Below, one piece after another: positions 26,285-35,736 of a stretch of 64,000 bases of DNA. The number at the start of each line of letters is the position of its first letter. The stretch's first letter is position 1. Position numbers and translations under genes: made by a program. Below the pieces are notes generated by a model, which was given only the letters and a program-made list of their open reading frames with translations, ran no database searches and was not told the origin of the DNA. Source of the stretch: Ruminococcus sp. YE71 (lineage in GTDB: Bacteria; Bacillota; Clostridia; Oscillospirales; Ruminococcaceae); NCBI RefSeq assembly GCF_900119155.1, contig NZ_FPIR01000008.1, forward strand, positions 62,001 to 126,000, written 5' to 3'.

Positions 26285-27337
26285 TCAGAGCTTGTCTATC
26301 TCTGCGAGCATTTTTTCGAGCGCTTCCTCCTCGCTCACCTTGTAAAGCTGTTTGCCGTGAGCGAAAAGCACGGCGCATCCGTCGCCGCCCGCGATACCGA
26401 TATCCGCTTCTCCCGCTTCACCGATACCGTTGACAACGCATCCCATCACCGCTACGGTGATGTCTTTATTGCAGTCTTTAAGTGCATTTTCCACCTTGTT
26501 CGCAAGTGCGATAAGGTCTATCTTAGTTCTTCCGCAGGTGGGGCATGACACTATCTTCACGCCGCTCCCCCTGCCTGCCGCTTTAAGGATGTCCTTTGCG
26601 GCATATATCTCGCGGACAGGGTCAGCCGTCAGCGAAACGCGGATAGTCTCGCCGATGCCGTCAAGAAGCAGAGAACCGATGCCCATCGAGGACTTTATCA
26701 GTCCCATGCGCTCCGTACCCGCTTCGGTCACGCCGAGATGCAGAGGGTAGTCATACTTCCCTGCCAGTATGCGGTAAGCGTCCACCATAGTCTTGACGTT
26801 CGAGGATTTGATGGAGATGACGATGTCCTCAAATCCGCATTTTTCAAGTATCTCAACGTGACGCGACGCACTCTCGACAAGCGCTTCGGGAGTCGGAGAA
26901 CCATACTTCGCCAGCAGGTCTTTTTCAAGCGAACCGCCGTTCACGCCGATGCGTATCGGGATATTTCGCTTCTGACAGGCTTCGACGACCGCCTTCACCT
27001 TGTCCTCGCTTCCGATGTTTCCCGGATTGATGCGTATCTTGTCGATACCTGCATCCGCACAGGCAAGCGCTATCCTGTAGTCAAAATGGATGTCCGCAAC
27101 GATAGGCACATCCACAGCCTTTTTGAGCGCACCGACCAGCGGCACCGCATTCATATCGGGGACAGCTGCCCTGATTATCTCGCAGCCTGCGGCTTCAAGT
27201 TCCTTTGCCTGTTTTACGCTTCCTTCGATGTCATGCGCTTCGACATTGAGCATCGACTGGATATATATTTTTTTGCCGTCAAGCGTCAGACCGCCGACTT
27301 TTACGGGTCTGACGTTCCTGTTTGTATTCATGGTCAT
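26285..27337 (-). CDS. ispG: 4-hydroxy-3-methylbut-2-en-1-yl diphosphate synthase
   Basis: About 350 residues. It reductively converts the cyclic MEP-pathway intermediate MEcPP to HMBPP. The N-terminal TIM barrel begins with VKVGGLTLDGKKI, and the C-terminal iron-sulfur domain has its ligands in CPTCGRT and MGCVVNGIGEAGEADIG. I start at the ATG after AAGGGAG, seven codons inside the longest frame. dxr, another pathway gene, lies two genes upstream in the same direction, with rseP in between, a common clostridial order. Confidence 0.95.
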   Translation of the reverse strand: MTMNTNRNVRPVKVGGLTLDGKKIYIQSMLNVEAHDIEGSVKQAKELEAAGCEIIRAAVPDMNAVPLVGALKKAVDVPIVADIHFDYRIALACADAGIDKIRINPGNIGSEDKVKAVVEACQKRNIPIRIGVNGGSLEKDLLAKYGSPTPEALVESASRHVEILEKCGFEDIVISIKSSNVKTMVDAYRILAGKYDYPLHLGVTEAGTERMGLIKSSMGIGSLLLDGIGETIRVSLTADPVREIYAAKDILKAAGRGSGVKIVSCPTCGRTKIDLIALANKVENALKDCNKDITVAVMGCVVNGIGEAGEADIGIAGGDGCAVLFAHGKQLYKVSEEEALEKMLAEIDKL

Positions 27338-27363
27338 GATCTCTCCCTTTCTATGCAAAAGCC

Positions 27364-28437
27364 TTAGTGGAACAGCTTTGTGATGTCGCTGACGGTCACC
27401 ACAAGCATCAGCAGCAGAAGCAGAGCCATGCCGACAAGATGTACGGCACTCTCATACTTCGGGTCTACAGGCTTGCGCCTTACAAGCTCGATGAGCAGGA
27501 AAATCAGTCTGCCGCCGTCAAGTGCAGGCAGCGGAAGAAGATTGAAAAGTCCGATGTTAATGGAGATAAAACCGCCGAGTGTCAGCATATTGTAGCTGAG
27601 ACCGCGCCAGTCGATACCTGTTTTTTCGTTGGTCTGGGAATCTATAACTTCGTCTATCTGCTGTACGATGCCCACTGGACCCGACAGGTCGTTGAGGGAA
27701 TATTTGCCCCTCACCATATCGAACAGCGAGATATAGATAAGTCTGCCGTAGGTCAGCTCCGAGCGGAACGCTTCCGATGTGACGGTAATAGGATTCAGCT
27801 TGATCGGCTTCACCATAAAGTCGATGACAAGATGCTTTTTGTCGCTGCCGTTCTCGTCCTTGTTCATGTCGAAGGTGACGTTTTCAAGATTCATTTTCTT
27901 TCCGTCTCGTCTGACGGTCATGTCGAAAACGCCGTCGCTGTCGTTCTGGAACTGGTAAACGATATCCATCGAAGTGAAGATGCGCATACCGTTCACGCTG
28001 AGTATCTTGTCGCCCTCTTCAAGACCTGTCTCGTGAGAACGTGCGTTATCATAAAACTTTGAGATGGTCGTCGAGGTTATGGCGTCGCTCATGCAGGTGA
28101 CTGCCGCCATAAGTATGAACCCGAGGATCAGGTTCATGACGATACCCGCGCTGACGATAGCTATCTTCGGCAGAGGTTTTTTCTTGCCGAAGGCGCGGCT
28201 GTCGCTGCTTTCGCCGTCCTCGCCTTCCATAGCGCAGAAACCGCCGATCGGGAAAACCCTCAGCGCGTAGAGCGTCTCGCCCTTCTGCTTCTTGAAGATG
28301 GCAGGTCCCATGCCTATGGCGAACTGATTGACCTTAACGCCGCACTTTTTTGCTACCATGAAATGTCCGAGCTCATGGATGACGATGATTCCCTCGAAAA
28401 TGATGAGTGCAAATATTATACTTAGGATCGTTGTCAT
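27364..28437 (-). CDS. rseP: Site-2 intramembrane metalloprotease
   Basis: 357 residues, about four membrane segments. The zinc-binding HELGH is in the first helix (about residue 20), with the third ligand region Leu-Asp-Gly-Gly-Arg near 300. A PDZ domain with GLEEGDKILSVNG lies between. It is expected to cut membrane-embedded anti-sigma factors or signal-peptide remnants. It sits between dxr and ispG, the usual conserved context. Confidence 0.93.
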   Translation of the reverse strand: MTTILSIIFALIIFEGIIVIHELGHFMVAKKCGVKVNQFAIGMGPAIFKKQKGETLYALRVFPIGGFCAMEGEDGESSDSRAFGKKKPLPKIAIVSAGIVMNLILGFILMAAVTCMSDAITSTTISKFYDNARSHETGLEEGDKILSVNGMRIFTSMDIVYQFQNDSDGVFDMTVRRDGKKMNLENVTFDMNKDENGSDKKHLVIDFMVKPIKLNPITVTSEAFRSELTYGRLIYISLFDMVRGKYSLNDLSGPVGIVQQIDEVIDSQTNEKTGIDWRGLSYNMLTLGGFISINIGLFNLLPLPALDGGRLIFLLIELVRRKPVDPKYESAVHLVGMALLLLLMLVVTVSDITKLFH

Positions 28438-28463
28438 AAAATCGTATAGTCTCCTTTGGTCAG

Positions 28464-29609
28464 TTACCCGCCTATCAGTTCACAGGTCAGTGCGCGGGCT
28501 TCGCTGTCAGCTTCAAGAACAGCTTCAAGGCTGTCGCAGGGGCGGTTCCCGACCGTCGAGATAGCGTGCTTCACAAGCTCGCCTATCCTCAGGAAACCGA
28601 TCTTTCCGTCAAGGAACGCCCTGACCGCGACTTCGTTTGCCGCATTTGCGACAGCGGGCATGATTCCGCCCTCGGTTATCGCGCTTATGCAGGCTGTCAG
28701 GCAGTCGAATGTCTCGTAGTCGGGCTTTTCAAAGGTCAGCATACCGTAATCGGTCAGACTGAGCGGCTTTGTCGGGCAATCGAAACGGTCGGGATAGAGC
28801 AGCGCGTACTGTATCGGTATTTTCATGTCGGGAACGCCCATCTGCGCGATCACCGAGAAATCCTTATACTGCACTGCCGAATGCACGACGCTCTGACGGT
28901 GAACGACCACTTCGATCTGGTCGGGGGTGAGCGCGAACAGGTGCATCGCCTCGATGAATTCCAGACCCTTGTTCATGAGCGTCGCCGAGTCGATGGTGAT
29001 CTTGCTTCCCATGCTCCAGTTCGGGTGATTGAGAGCCTGTGCGACCGTGACATCGGCAAGCTCCGAGCGCTTTTTCCCGTAGAAAGGGCCGCCCGAAGCC
29101 GTAAGTATGATCTTGTCGAGCTGTTCGCGCTTGTTGCCCTGCAAGCACTGGAAGATCGCCGAATGCTCGCTGTCAACGGGATAAATCTTCACGCCCTTTT
29201 CGGCAGCCCGTTTCATGACGAGGTCGCCGCCTGCAACGAGCGTTTCCTTATTCGCAAGAGCTATGTCCGTGCCTGCTTCGATAGCCGCCAGAGTCGGTTC
29301 AAGACCAACCATGCCCACCACCGAGTTGAGCATCTTATCCACGCCGTCAAGACGCGCGATGGTCTTCAGACCCTCGCCGCCTGTCAGCAGAGTGACCTTG
29401 CAGCCTTCAAGCTCCTTTTCGAGCTGCGGCAGTTTTGTCTCATCGTAGATGCAGGCATACTCCGCGCCTGTTTTCTTCACCTGTTCGGCAAGCAGTCCGA
29501 CATTTGAGTGAGCCGCGAGCGCCTTTATTTTTATGTTATGCTTCTCGGCAACCTCTAATGCCTGAGTTCCTATCGAACCCGTTGAGCCGAGTATCGTAAT
29601 TGTCTGCAT
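28464..29609 (-). CDS. dxr: 1-deoxy-D-xylulose 5-phosphate reductoisomerase
   Basis: About 381 residues. NADPH-dependent second enzyme of the MEP isoprenoid pathway. The Rossmann motif ILGSTGSIGTQALEV is at the N-terminus; DSEHSAIFQCL and ASGGPF of the active site are present. The ATG after AGGAG (20 codons inside the longest frame) places this motif at residue 5 and is clearly the start. The upstream tfoX-like gene ends just 16 bases before. Confidence 0.95.
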   Translation of the reverse strand: MQTITILGSTGSIGTQALEVAEKHNIKIKALAAHSNVGLLAEQVKKTGAEYACIYDETKLPQLEKELEGCKVTLLTGGEGLKTIARLDGVDKMLNSVVGMVGLEPTLAAIEAGTDIALANKETLVAGGDLVMKRAAEKGVKIYPVDSEHSAIFQCLQGNKREQLDKIILTASGGPFYGKKRSELADVTVAQALNHPNWSMGSKITIDSATLMNKGLEFIEAMHLFALTPDQIEVVVHRQSVVHSAVQYKDFSVIAQMGVPDMKIPIQYALLYPDRFDCPTKPLSLTDYGMLTFEKPDYETFDCLTACISAITEGGIMPAVANAANEVAVRAFLDGKIGFLRIGELVKHAISTVGNRPCDSLEAVLEADSEARALTCELIGG

Positions 29610-29625
29610 GATTATCTCCTGTATG

Positions 29626-29940
29626 TCATTTTCTTTTTTTGCGTTCGGGCACTTCATCGGCAACGGCATTCACAAGCTCGCTGAGAAAAGCCCTGTCGTC
29701 CATCTCCTTCACAAGGAGCATCTCCTTCGCACCCTCATATGGAAGCTCAGATTTTGCATCGGGCATCAGCCGTTTTGCCGACGGAGTGGGTTTTATCAGG
29801 AATCTGTTGTCGTAGATCCCGCCGATTACCTTTCCTCGGCAGTAGATGATATATTCGCCCATCATAGCACGATGGGAAATTTCGCCTGCTTCGGACAGCT
29901 GTTCGAGTACAAACCCGAGGTATTCACTGCTTGATGCCAT
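29626..29940 (-). CDS. TfoX N-terminal domain protein
   Basis: A 104-residue protein matching the TfoX/Sxy N-terminal domain: a helix, then MMGEYIIYCRGKVIGGIYDNRFLIK, then a basic C-terminal tail. In gamma-proteobacteria TfoX activates competence genes, but stand-alone N-domain proteins in clostridia have no proven role. It lies between the cdsA terminator and dxr, and may share a transcript with dxr. Confidence 0.8.
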   Translation of the reverse strand: MASSSEYLGFVLEQLSEAGEISHRAMMGEYIIYCRGKVIGGIYDNRFLIKPTPSAKRLMPDAKSELPYEGAKEMLLVKEMDDRAFLSELVNAVADEVPERKKRK

Positions 29941-29966
29941 CTGAAATGACCTCCTATATAAAGCAC

Positions 29967-29998
29967 TAAAAAGGCTTCATGCGTACATAAAGCCTTTT
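29967..29998 (-). terminator. Terminator after cdsA
   Basis: AAAAGGCTT (29969-29977) pairs with AAGCCTTTT (29990-29998); on the minus strand a short T run follows. It separates the pyrH-cdsA transcript from tfoX-dxr, probably with some readthrough because no promoter is obvious downstream. Confidence 0.7.
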
Positions 29999-30003
29999 GT
30001 TGT

Positions 30004-30843
30004 TTATTTTGTCACGAGCAGACCACAGCTGAACATCCAGTACATGAACGGAGTTACCGTCAGAACGCTGTCAAATCTGTCCATGATACCGCCGTGACCT
30101 GGCATTATCCTGCCGTAATCCTTTATCCCTGCCTGACGCTTTATCACCGATGCGCCCAGGTCGCCCACAAGTCCTATCAGCGAGCAAAGCATTCCTGCGA
30201 TAAACACCGCGATAAGGTTCACATGGACATCCTTGTTGATGAGAGCCCCGTAGACACCTGCGATAGCCAGCAGGAACACGCCGTTGCAGACCGTTCCGCC
30301 TATGAGACCCTCAACGGTCTTTTTCGGGCTGATGACGGGACACAGCTTGTGCTTGCCGAAGAACGTACCTGCGAAGTACGCGCCCGAATCCGCCAGCCAT
30401 GCGCCTGCAAGCGTCAGCACGATAGCGAACACGCCGAACTTCGGGAAATCCATCGGCATACGCTGCAAGCAGGCGAACGAATATGTCACGCCCAGCGTCA
30501 GTCCCAGAAATGTGAATGGTATCGAGTAATTATAGTTGTCATGATTCTTGAGGTACAGCAGCAGAAGCGCCATCACTGCGAAGAACCCGAACAGCCCCGT
30601 ATTGAGACAATCGAGCACGCCCTGTCTGTGTACCATGCCAATCATGATGTCAAGAGCCGAATAACCGAAGCACACACAGCATTCGGGCATATACTTTACC
30701 AGCCCCATAGCCTTGAACAGCTCATAAAGCGCACCTACCGAAAGCCCAGCGAGAACTAAGTCAAGCACAGGCGTATTCGCAAGTATCAATACGACTATCG
30801 CGATAACAAGAGCTACGAGAGCCGATATTATCCTTGTTTTCAT
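30004..30843 (-). CDS. cdsA: Phosphatidate cytidylyltransferase
   Basis: A 279-residue integral membrane enzyme making CDP-diacylglycerol from phosphatidate and CTP. Seven or eight hydrophobic segments are visible, and the C-terminal family signature IMPGHGGIMDRFDS is intact. Last gene of pyrH-frr-uppS-cdsA, followed by a terminator. plsY and gpsA, which supply the same pathway, lie in the next gene cluster. Confidence 0.94.
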   Translation of the reverse strand: MKTRIISALVALVIAIVVLILANTPVLDLVLAGLSVGALYELFKAMGLVKYMPECCVCFGYSALDIMIGMVHRQGVLDCLNTGLFGFFAVMALLLLYLKNHDNYNYSIPFTFLGLTLGVTYSFACLQRMPMDFPKFGVFAIVLTLAGAWLADSGAYFAGTFFGKHKLCPVISPKKTVEGLIGGTVCNGVFLLAIAGVYGALINKDVHVNLIAVFIAGMLCSLIGLVGDLGASVIKRQAGIKDYGRIMPGHGGIMDRFDSVLTVTPFMYWMFSCGLLVTK

Positions 30844-30869
30844 CTAACTAATCATTCCTTTTAAAGCTC

Positions 30870-31619
30870 TTAAACAGAACCGAACCTGCGGTTTCTGTCG
30901 CTGTATGCGATGACCGCTTTTTCAAGGTCAGCAGGTTTGAAATCAGGCCAGAGTATATTGGTGAAGTAATACTCGGCATACGCCGCCTGCCAGATCATGA
31001 AATTGGAGAGTCTCTGTTCGCCGCTGGGACGGATTATAAGGTCAACATCGGGAGCGATGTCGCCGTCCATCTCAGCTGTATAGAGCCTGTTGTTTATCGC
31101 CTGCTCGTCGATATCCTCGGGCGAGATCTTTCCTGCCCTGACATCCTCTGCGAGCCTGCGTGCCGCGTGAACGATCTCGTCCCTGCCGCCGTAGTTTATC
31201 GCAATAAGAAGAGTCATGGCGGAGAAATCTCTCGAATCCTCCTCAACGCTCTTCATCTTCTGCTGCAACACGGGTCTGAGCATCGAACGGTCGCCGATGA
31301 AGCAGATGCGGATATTCTCTTCGATAAAGTCGCGCACCTCATCGAGGTACTTCTCGAAAAGATCCATCAGAGCTTCGACCTCGTCGGCAGGTCTGCGCCA
31401 GTTCTCCGTCGAGAACGCATACACAGTGAAGTATTTCACGCCGAGTTTTTTCGCGTGCCTTGTTATGGTACGGAAAGTCTGAGCGCCTTCTCTGTGACCG
31501 AGCTTTCTCGGCAGTCCGCGCTTTTTCGCCCATCTGCCGTTGCCGTCCATGATTACGCCGATATGGACAGGAACGTTCGTTCCCTCGGGCAGAAGAGGCT
31601 TATTATCTTTAAAAGCCAT
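30870..31619 (-). CDS. uppS: Undecaprenyl diphosphate synthase
   Basis: A 249-residue cis-prenyltransferase that makes the lipid carrier for cell-wall synthesis. The N-terminal IMDGNGRWAKKRGLPR with its catalytic Asp, GHREGA, and the C-terminal DLIIRPSGEQRLSNFMIWQ are present. It lies between frr and cdsA, the standard clostridial order. Confidence 0.96.
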   Translation of the reverse strand: MAFKDNKPLLPEGTNVPVHIGVIMDGNGRWAKKRGLPRKLGHREGAQTFRTITRHAKKLGVKYFTVYAFSTENWRRPADEVEALMDLFEKYLDEVRDFIEENIRICFIGDRSMLRPVLQQKMKSVEEDSRDFSAMTLLIAINYGGRDEIVHAARRLAEDVRAGKISPEDIDEQAINNRLYTAEMDGDIAPDVDLIIRPSGEQRLSNFMIWQAAYAEYYFTNILWPDFKPADLEKAVIAYSDRNRRFGSV

Positions 31620-31640
31620 TATTTACGTGATTCCTTTCGG

Positions 31641-32195
31641 TCAGATGGAGAGGATCTCCTTCTCCTTTTCTGCAACGTAATCGTCGATCTCCTTAACGCT
31701 CTTGTCGGTGATCTTCTGGATCTTCTCCTCGCCCTGCTTCTGATCGTCCTCGGTGATATCGCCGTTTTTCTTCATAGCCTTGATCTTATCGATAGCGTCA
31801 CGTCTGATGGAACGAACGGAGACCTTGCAGTCCTCGCCCATCTTCTTGATCTCCTTAACGATCTCCTTACGTCTGTCCTCGGTGAGCTGCGGGAAGATAA
31901 GGCGGAGCACCTGACCGTCGTTCTGGGGGTTGATGCCCACGTCGGAAGCCTGAATAGCCTTCTCGATCATCTTGAGGGTGGACTTATCCCAGGGAGTGAT
32001 AACGAGTATTCTCGCCTCGCTTACGGAAACAGCAGCAACCTGCGAGATCGGAGTGGGAGCACCGTAGTAGTCGATCTTGACCTTGTCGAGAACGGCAGGG
32101 TTAGCTCTGCCTGCTCTGATAGCTGCGAAATCGTCGAGCAGATGGTTGATGGACTTCTTCATTTTAGTCTTGGCGGTATCGATAATGGTATTCAT
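31641..32195 (-). CDS. frr: Ribosome recycling factor
   Basis: A 184-residue factor that splits post-termination ribosomes with EF-G. It has the usual helical bundle plus small beta domain, with the DDFAAIRAGRANPAVLDKV segment and the Arg-Arg-Asp-Ala helix near the C-terminal third. It follows pyrH by 40 bases. Confidence 0.96.
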   Translation of the reverse strand: MNTIIDTAKTKMKKSINHLLDDFAAIRAGRANPAVLDKVKIDYYGAPTPISQVAAVSVSEARILVITPWDKSTLKMIEKAIQASDVGINPQNDGQVLRLIFPQLTEDRRKEIVKEIKKMGEDCKVSVRSIRRDAIDKIKAMKKNGDITEDDQKQGEEKIQKITDKSVKEIDDYVAEKEKEILSI

Positions 32196-32235
32196 ATAGT
32201 TTATCCTTCTTTCTGATATATTATTCGGGCAGTGT

Positions 32236-32940
32236 TTATTTTACGATAGTTCCGACATTCTCGCCCATGCAGGCATCAAAGATATTGTCGGGACGTGCGA
32301 TATCAAATACAAGGATCGGCAGATTGTTATCCTTGCACATAGCAGCAGCAGTGGAATCCATGACCTTGAGGTCCTTTGCGAGAACGTCTGCAAAAGTGAG
32401 TTCGTCGTACTTCACAGCGTCGTCGAACTTGTGAGGATCCTTGTCGTAAACGCCGTCTACCATCGTAGCCTTGAAAATGATGTCGGCTTCGATCTCGGCT
32501 GCTCTGAGTGCGGCGGCAGTATCGGTCGAGAAGAAGGGGTTGCCTGTTCCGCAGCCGAAGATGACTACTCTGCCCTTTTCAAAGTGGCGCTCAGCCTTAT
32601 TGCGGATATACGGCTCAGCGACCTGGGGCATGGAGATAGCGGTCTGAACTCTTACTTCGATGCCGCAGTGCTCCATACCGTCAGCAACGGCAAGTGCATT
32701 CATCGCGGTAGCGAGCATACCGATATGGTCGGCTCTTGTTCTGTCCATAGCGCCGCTGGATCTGCCTCTCCAGAAGTTTCCTCCGCCTACGACGATGCCG
32801 ACCTGAACGCCTGCATCTACGCACTTCTTGACAGACTGTGCGAGCACATTGATGATGTCGTAGTCAAGACCGGTCTTTTTCTCACCTGCGAGGGCTTCAC
32901 CGCTGAGCTTCAGAAGTATTCTCTTGTATTTGGGTTCCAT
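32236..32940 (-). CDS. pyrH: UMP kinase
   Basis: A 234-residue hexameric amino-acid-kinase-fold enzyme phosphorylating [16 protein letters not shown] at the N-terminus, [10 protein letters not shown] and the TDTAAALRA region are typical. First gene of the pyrH-frr-uppS-cdsA operon behind a good promoter. Confidence 0.96.
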   Translation of the reverse strand: MEPKYKRILLKLSGEALAGEKKTGLDYDIINVLAQSVKKCVDAGVQVGIVVGGGNFWRGRSSGAMDRTRADHIGMLATAMNALAVADGMEHCGIEVRVQTAISMPQVAEPYIRNKAERHFEKGRVVIFGCGTGNPFFSTDTAAALRAAEIEADIIFKATMVDGVYDKDPHKFDDAVKYDELTFADVLAKDLKVMDSTAAAMCKDNNLPILVFDIARPDNIFDACMGENVGTIVK

Positions 32941-33001
32941 AAATCAAACACACTCCTTAACATTTAACATTACACAAGTTTCATAAAACATCTTCTTATA
33001 A

Positions 33002-33030
33002 ATTATACAATATTTTCCCTCGATTGTAAA
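33002..33030 (-). promoter_or_regulatory. Promoter of the pyrH operon
   Basis: On the minus strand TTTACA (33025-33030), a 17-base spacer and a perfect TATAAT (33002-33007), about 60 bases before pyrH. Confidence 0.75.
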
Positions 33031-33061
33031 GGGCTTTTCAGAATTTTCCCGAAAATTTCAT

Positions 33062-33092
33062 GAAAAAAGCAGACCTGCATAACAGGTCTGCC
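33062..33092 (-). terminator. Terminator after gpsA
   Basis: GCAGACCTG (33069-33077) and CAGGTCTGC (33083-33091) form a perfect nine-pair stem followed on the minus strand by a T run. It ends the der-plsY-gpsA cluster. Confidence 0.88.
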
Positions 33093-33097
33093 GATAA

Positions 33098-34102
33098 TCA
33101 TCCGAGGAATTCCTTTTCGGTCTCGTTTTTCGACGGTCTGCCCATGAGTGCCCTGATGGAATCAGAGGCAGCTCTTCCCTCGAACAGGATGGAATAGAGC
33201 TGTTCGGTGATAGGCATCTCGACGCCGAGCTTTCTCGAAAGCTCGTAAGCATTTCTGGTACAGCCGTAGCCCTCAACAGTGCCTACGCGCTCAACTGCTT
33301 CGTCGGGGGAAACGCCCTGACCGATGAGTATGCCTGCGCGTCTGTTGCGGCTGTGCATCGAGCAGCAGGTAACGATAAGGTCGCCGATACCGCTGAGTCC
33401 CGCAAAAGTTGCGGGGTCAGCGCCCATAGCTTCGCCGACAGCGGCTATCTCGCGGATGCCTCTGGTCATAAGCGCAGCCTTGGTGTTGTCGCCGAGTCCG
33501 AGACCGTCGCATACACCTGCCGCAAGGGCGATAACATTCTTGAGCGAACCGCCCAGCTCACAGCCAAGCACGTCGGTGTTGGAATAGATGCGGAAATTCG
33601 CGCTGGTGAGCGTCTGCTGAACATACCTCGACACCTCGATGTCATCGGAAGCAACGGTGACGGTCGTCGGGATACCTCTTGCAAGCTCCTCAGCGTGGGA
33701 AGGTCCTGTCAGGATAGCCACGCGGTTGTTCGGCATACTCTCCTTGGTGACCACGCTCATGGTTTTTAGGGTGCCGTTCTCCAGACCCTTTGCGGTGTTC
33801 ACAACGACCGATTCGGGATCGATGAACTGAACAGCTTCCTCGCACACACTGCGGCAGAAAGCAGTAGGGATGCCAAGGATAACGAGCTCCTTGCCCTTTG
33901 CATCGGAGATGTCGGTGGTGAGCTTTACAGACTTAGGCACTTTGCACCCGGGGAGCTTTGCCTTGAGTTCTCCTGTACGCTCGATCGCTTCGATCTCGTC
34001 ACGGAATTTCGACCACACAGTAACATCATGCCCTGCATTCGCACACATGATCGCGATAGACAGTCCGAAGCCGCCCGAACCTAAAATGATGATCTTTGCC
34101 AT
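33098..34102 (-). CDS. gpsA: Glycerol-3-phosphate dehydrogenase [NAD(P)+]
   Basis: A 334-residue enzyme reducing dihydroxyacetone phosphate to sn-glycerol-3-phosphate for phospholipids. N-terminal Rossmann loop ILGSGGFGLSIA, the NTAKGLE segment, and the catalytic region around Leu-Lys-Asn-Val-Ile-Ala are present. It is the last gene of the cluster, separated from the lipoprotein gene by a repeat-rich gap. Confidence 0.95.
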   Translation of the reverse strand: MAKIIILGSGGFGLSIAIMCANAGHDVTVWSKFRDEIEAIERTGELKAKLPGCKVPKSVKLTTDISDAKGKELVILGIPTAFCRSVCEEAVQFIDPESVVVNTAKGLENGTLKTMSVVTKESMPNNRVAILTGPSHAEELARGIPTTVTVASDDIEVSRYVQQTLTSANFRIYSNTDVLGCELGGSLKNVIALAAGVCDGLGLGDNTKAALMTRGIREIAAVGEAMGADPATFAGLSGIGDLIVTCCSMHSRNRRAGILIGQGVSPDEAVERVGTVEGYGCTRNAYELSRKLGVEMPITEQLYSILFEGRAASDSIRALMGRPSKNETEKEFLG

Positions 34103-34164
34103 AATTGATACTCCTCCGTTCGTGTTATATTTCTCTTTTTTACAGAAAGTGTTCCTGCACTAAA

Positions 34165-34232
34165 TCAGAATTTGCGGGGGTTTAGTGCGGGTCTTCCCCC
34201 AAACCCCCTCACTAAAACTTTTGATACTTTTT
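34165..34232 (-). repeat. Degenerate inverted copy of a dispersed repeat
   Basis: On the minus strand this reads AAAAGTTTTAGTGAGGGGG followed by a G-rich TTTGGGGG stretch, like the core of the repeats at 34340-34459 and 62171-62275. It lies in the gap between the lipoprotein gene and gpsA. Confidence 0.45.
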
Positions 34233-34339
34233 GGCTTGTGGGTATTTCTTCATTAATTTGTGCAGGTCAGAAAGATTATGATTCTTCTGCTATATAGCTT
34301 GCCCCTTGCCAAAAAGACGTTCATGAGTGCAAAAAGCGG

Positions 34340-34459
34340 CGAGAGTCTATCTTACCGAACACATCTATCTGACGACATATTAAAAGTCTTTGGAATGGGG
34401 GCCGCCTTAGCTACGCACGGCAAGGGGAGAACCTTTCTTCAGAAAGGTTTCCCCCGGTT
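34340..34459 (+). repeat. Dispersed intergenic repeat, copy 1
   Basis: CGAGAGTCTATCTTAC...GAACACATC...ACATATTAAAAGT recurs at 62171-62275 with roughly 85 percent identity over the first 60 bases by eye. It ends in a hairpin of the type GGGAGAACCTTTCT / AGAAAGGTTTCCCCC (34424-34455). Together with 34165-34232 it fills most of the 34103-34493 gap, which holds no gene. Confidence 0.65.
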
Positions 34460-34493
34460 AAACCTCAGCCCAGAACACAAACCCCGAATATCA

Positions 34494-34946
34494 TTACTTA
34501 TAGTAGCCAAGGTTTTCGGCCAGTTCTCTGATCTGTTTTTTCGATTCTTTAGGGCCGTAGACCTGAAGAAAAGTATTATTGATACGGACAAACAAAGTGT
34601 AATTAGGGTCTGAGTCGTATTCGTAGATGACATAGTTTGCCTTGTGCTCTTCGTTCGTCAGCGTTATGCCCGACAGCATCAGCTCGATCATCTTATCGGC
34701 AGCTTCCTGATCCTCACCGTAATCAAAGAAAAAGATAGTCCAGTCATTATTCATCACTCCGCCGAAAGAGCTGAAATCCTGCGTCGAATTGACGGCGAAA
34801 GTCTTTTCGTTATAATAATCATTCTGTACAAGATAATCCTTGATCTCATCGACCGATCTTGCACGAAGTGTCTCTTCCGAACAGCCGCACATAACAGCTC
34901 CGATCACAAGAGCCAGAACAATACTAATGATCCTTTTGTAAACCAT
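34494..34946 (-). CDS. Small lipoprotein of unknown function
   Basis: About 150 residues. A hydrophobic signal segment ends in Val-Met-Cys-Gly-Cys, a plausible lipobox, so it is probably anchored outside the membrane. The mature part is acidic with no recognised domain. The ATG after GAGG is chosen; the earlier in-frame ATG overlaps the ribosome-binding site. It follows plsY by 12 bases and lies between plsY and gpsA, which are usually neighbours. Confidence 0.7.
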   Translation of the reverse strand: MVYKRIISIVLALVIGAVMCGCSEETLRARSVDEIKDYLVQNDYYNEKTFAVNSTQDFSSFGGVMNNDWTIFFFDYGEDQEAADKMIELMLSGITLTNEEHKANYVIYEYDSDPNYTLFVRINNTFLQVYGPKESKKQIRELAENLGYYK

Positions 34947-34958
34947 AACGTACCTCAT

Positions 34959-35642
34959 TCAGTTTTCCTCAGACTGTTCGGCTTTCTTTTTCTGTCCGAT
35001 CTTATTTTCGGTGCCTGCACGAAGGCGCTCGATGTTCGGTTTGTGCATATACACGATCATGAAGCCTATTACCGCCGCTACAAGGAAATTCGCGATGTGC
35101 CCAGGGAACTTATCCGCGTTGATGCTCTGATAGATAAGCGTGAACACGGGGTATGTTATCGCCGCACAGATCGAACCGACAGAAACGTATTTTGTGATGC
35201 CGATCAGCAGGAAAAATACCGCAAGCGAAACGGCGCAGGTCAGAGGATCCATTGCGATAAGCGTTGTCGCCGCAAGCAGCACTCCCTTGCCGCCGTGGAA
35301 ACCGTAGTACAGCGGGAACATATGCCCGATTATCGTGAACAGACCCGCGATATAGCCGATGAATATCTGGTCACCGCCGAAAAAGGTCACGCCCACAAGA
35401 TTCGTAACGATAAGCCTTGCCGCAACGACTGCAAGAACGCCCTTGAACAGGTCGCCCAGCAGCGTCACGATGCCGAGACCCTTGCCGTAGACGCGGATAA
35501 CATTGGTCAGACCTGCGTTTCCGCTTCCCTTTTCGCGGATGTCTTCACCTTTCAACACCCGAACCGCGATTATCGCCGAGTTCAGACTGCCACATAAATA
35601 CGAAAGTAATGCTGTTATTATCAAACACAGAGCATACTTCAT
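34959..35642 (-). CDS. plsY: Acyl-phosphate:glycerol-3-phosphate acyltransferase
   Basis: About 227 residues, five membrane segments. It transfers an acyl group from acyl-phosphate to glycerol-3-phosphate, the first acylation of phospholipid synthesis. The conserved SGNAGLTNVIRVYGK and the GGKGV loop are intact. The start is the Met just before the first helix. The C-terminus is unusually charged. Its substrate is supplied by GpsA, encoded two genes downstream. Confidence 0.94.
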   Translation of the reverse strand: MKYALCLIITALLSYLCGSLNSAIIAVRVLKGEDIREKGSGNAGLTNVIRVYGKGLGIVTLLGDLFKGVLAVVAARLIVTNLVGVTFFGGDQIFIGYIAGLFTIIGHMFPLYYGFHGGKGVLLAATTLIAMDPLTCAVSLAVFFLLIGITKYVSVGSICAAITYPVFTLIYQSINADKFPGHIANFLVAAVIGFMIVYMHKPNIERLRAGTENKIGQKKKAEQSEEN

Positions 35643-35736
35643 GTCAACTTCAATCCTCCAATAATTGCTTTTCATTGCTGTTTCCGAGCGCGGTGCTCAG
35701 ACATCGGGATAAAAATCCTCAGCTTCTTTCATATCA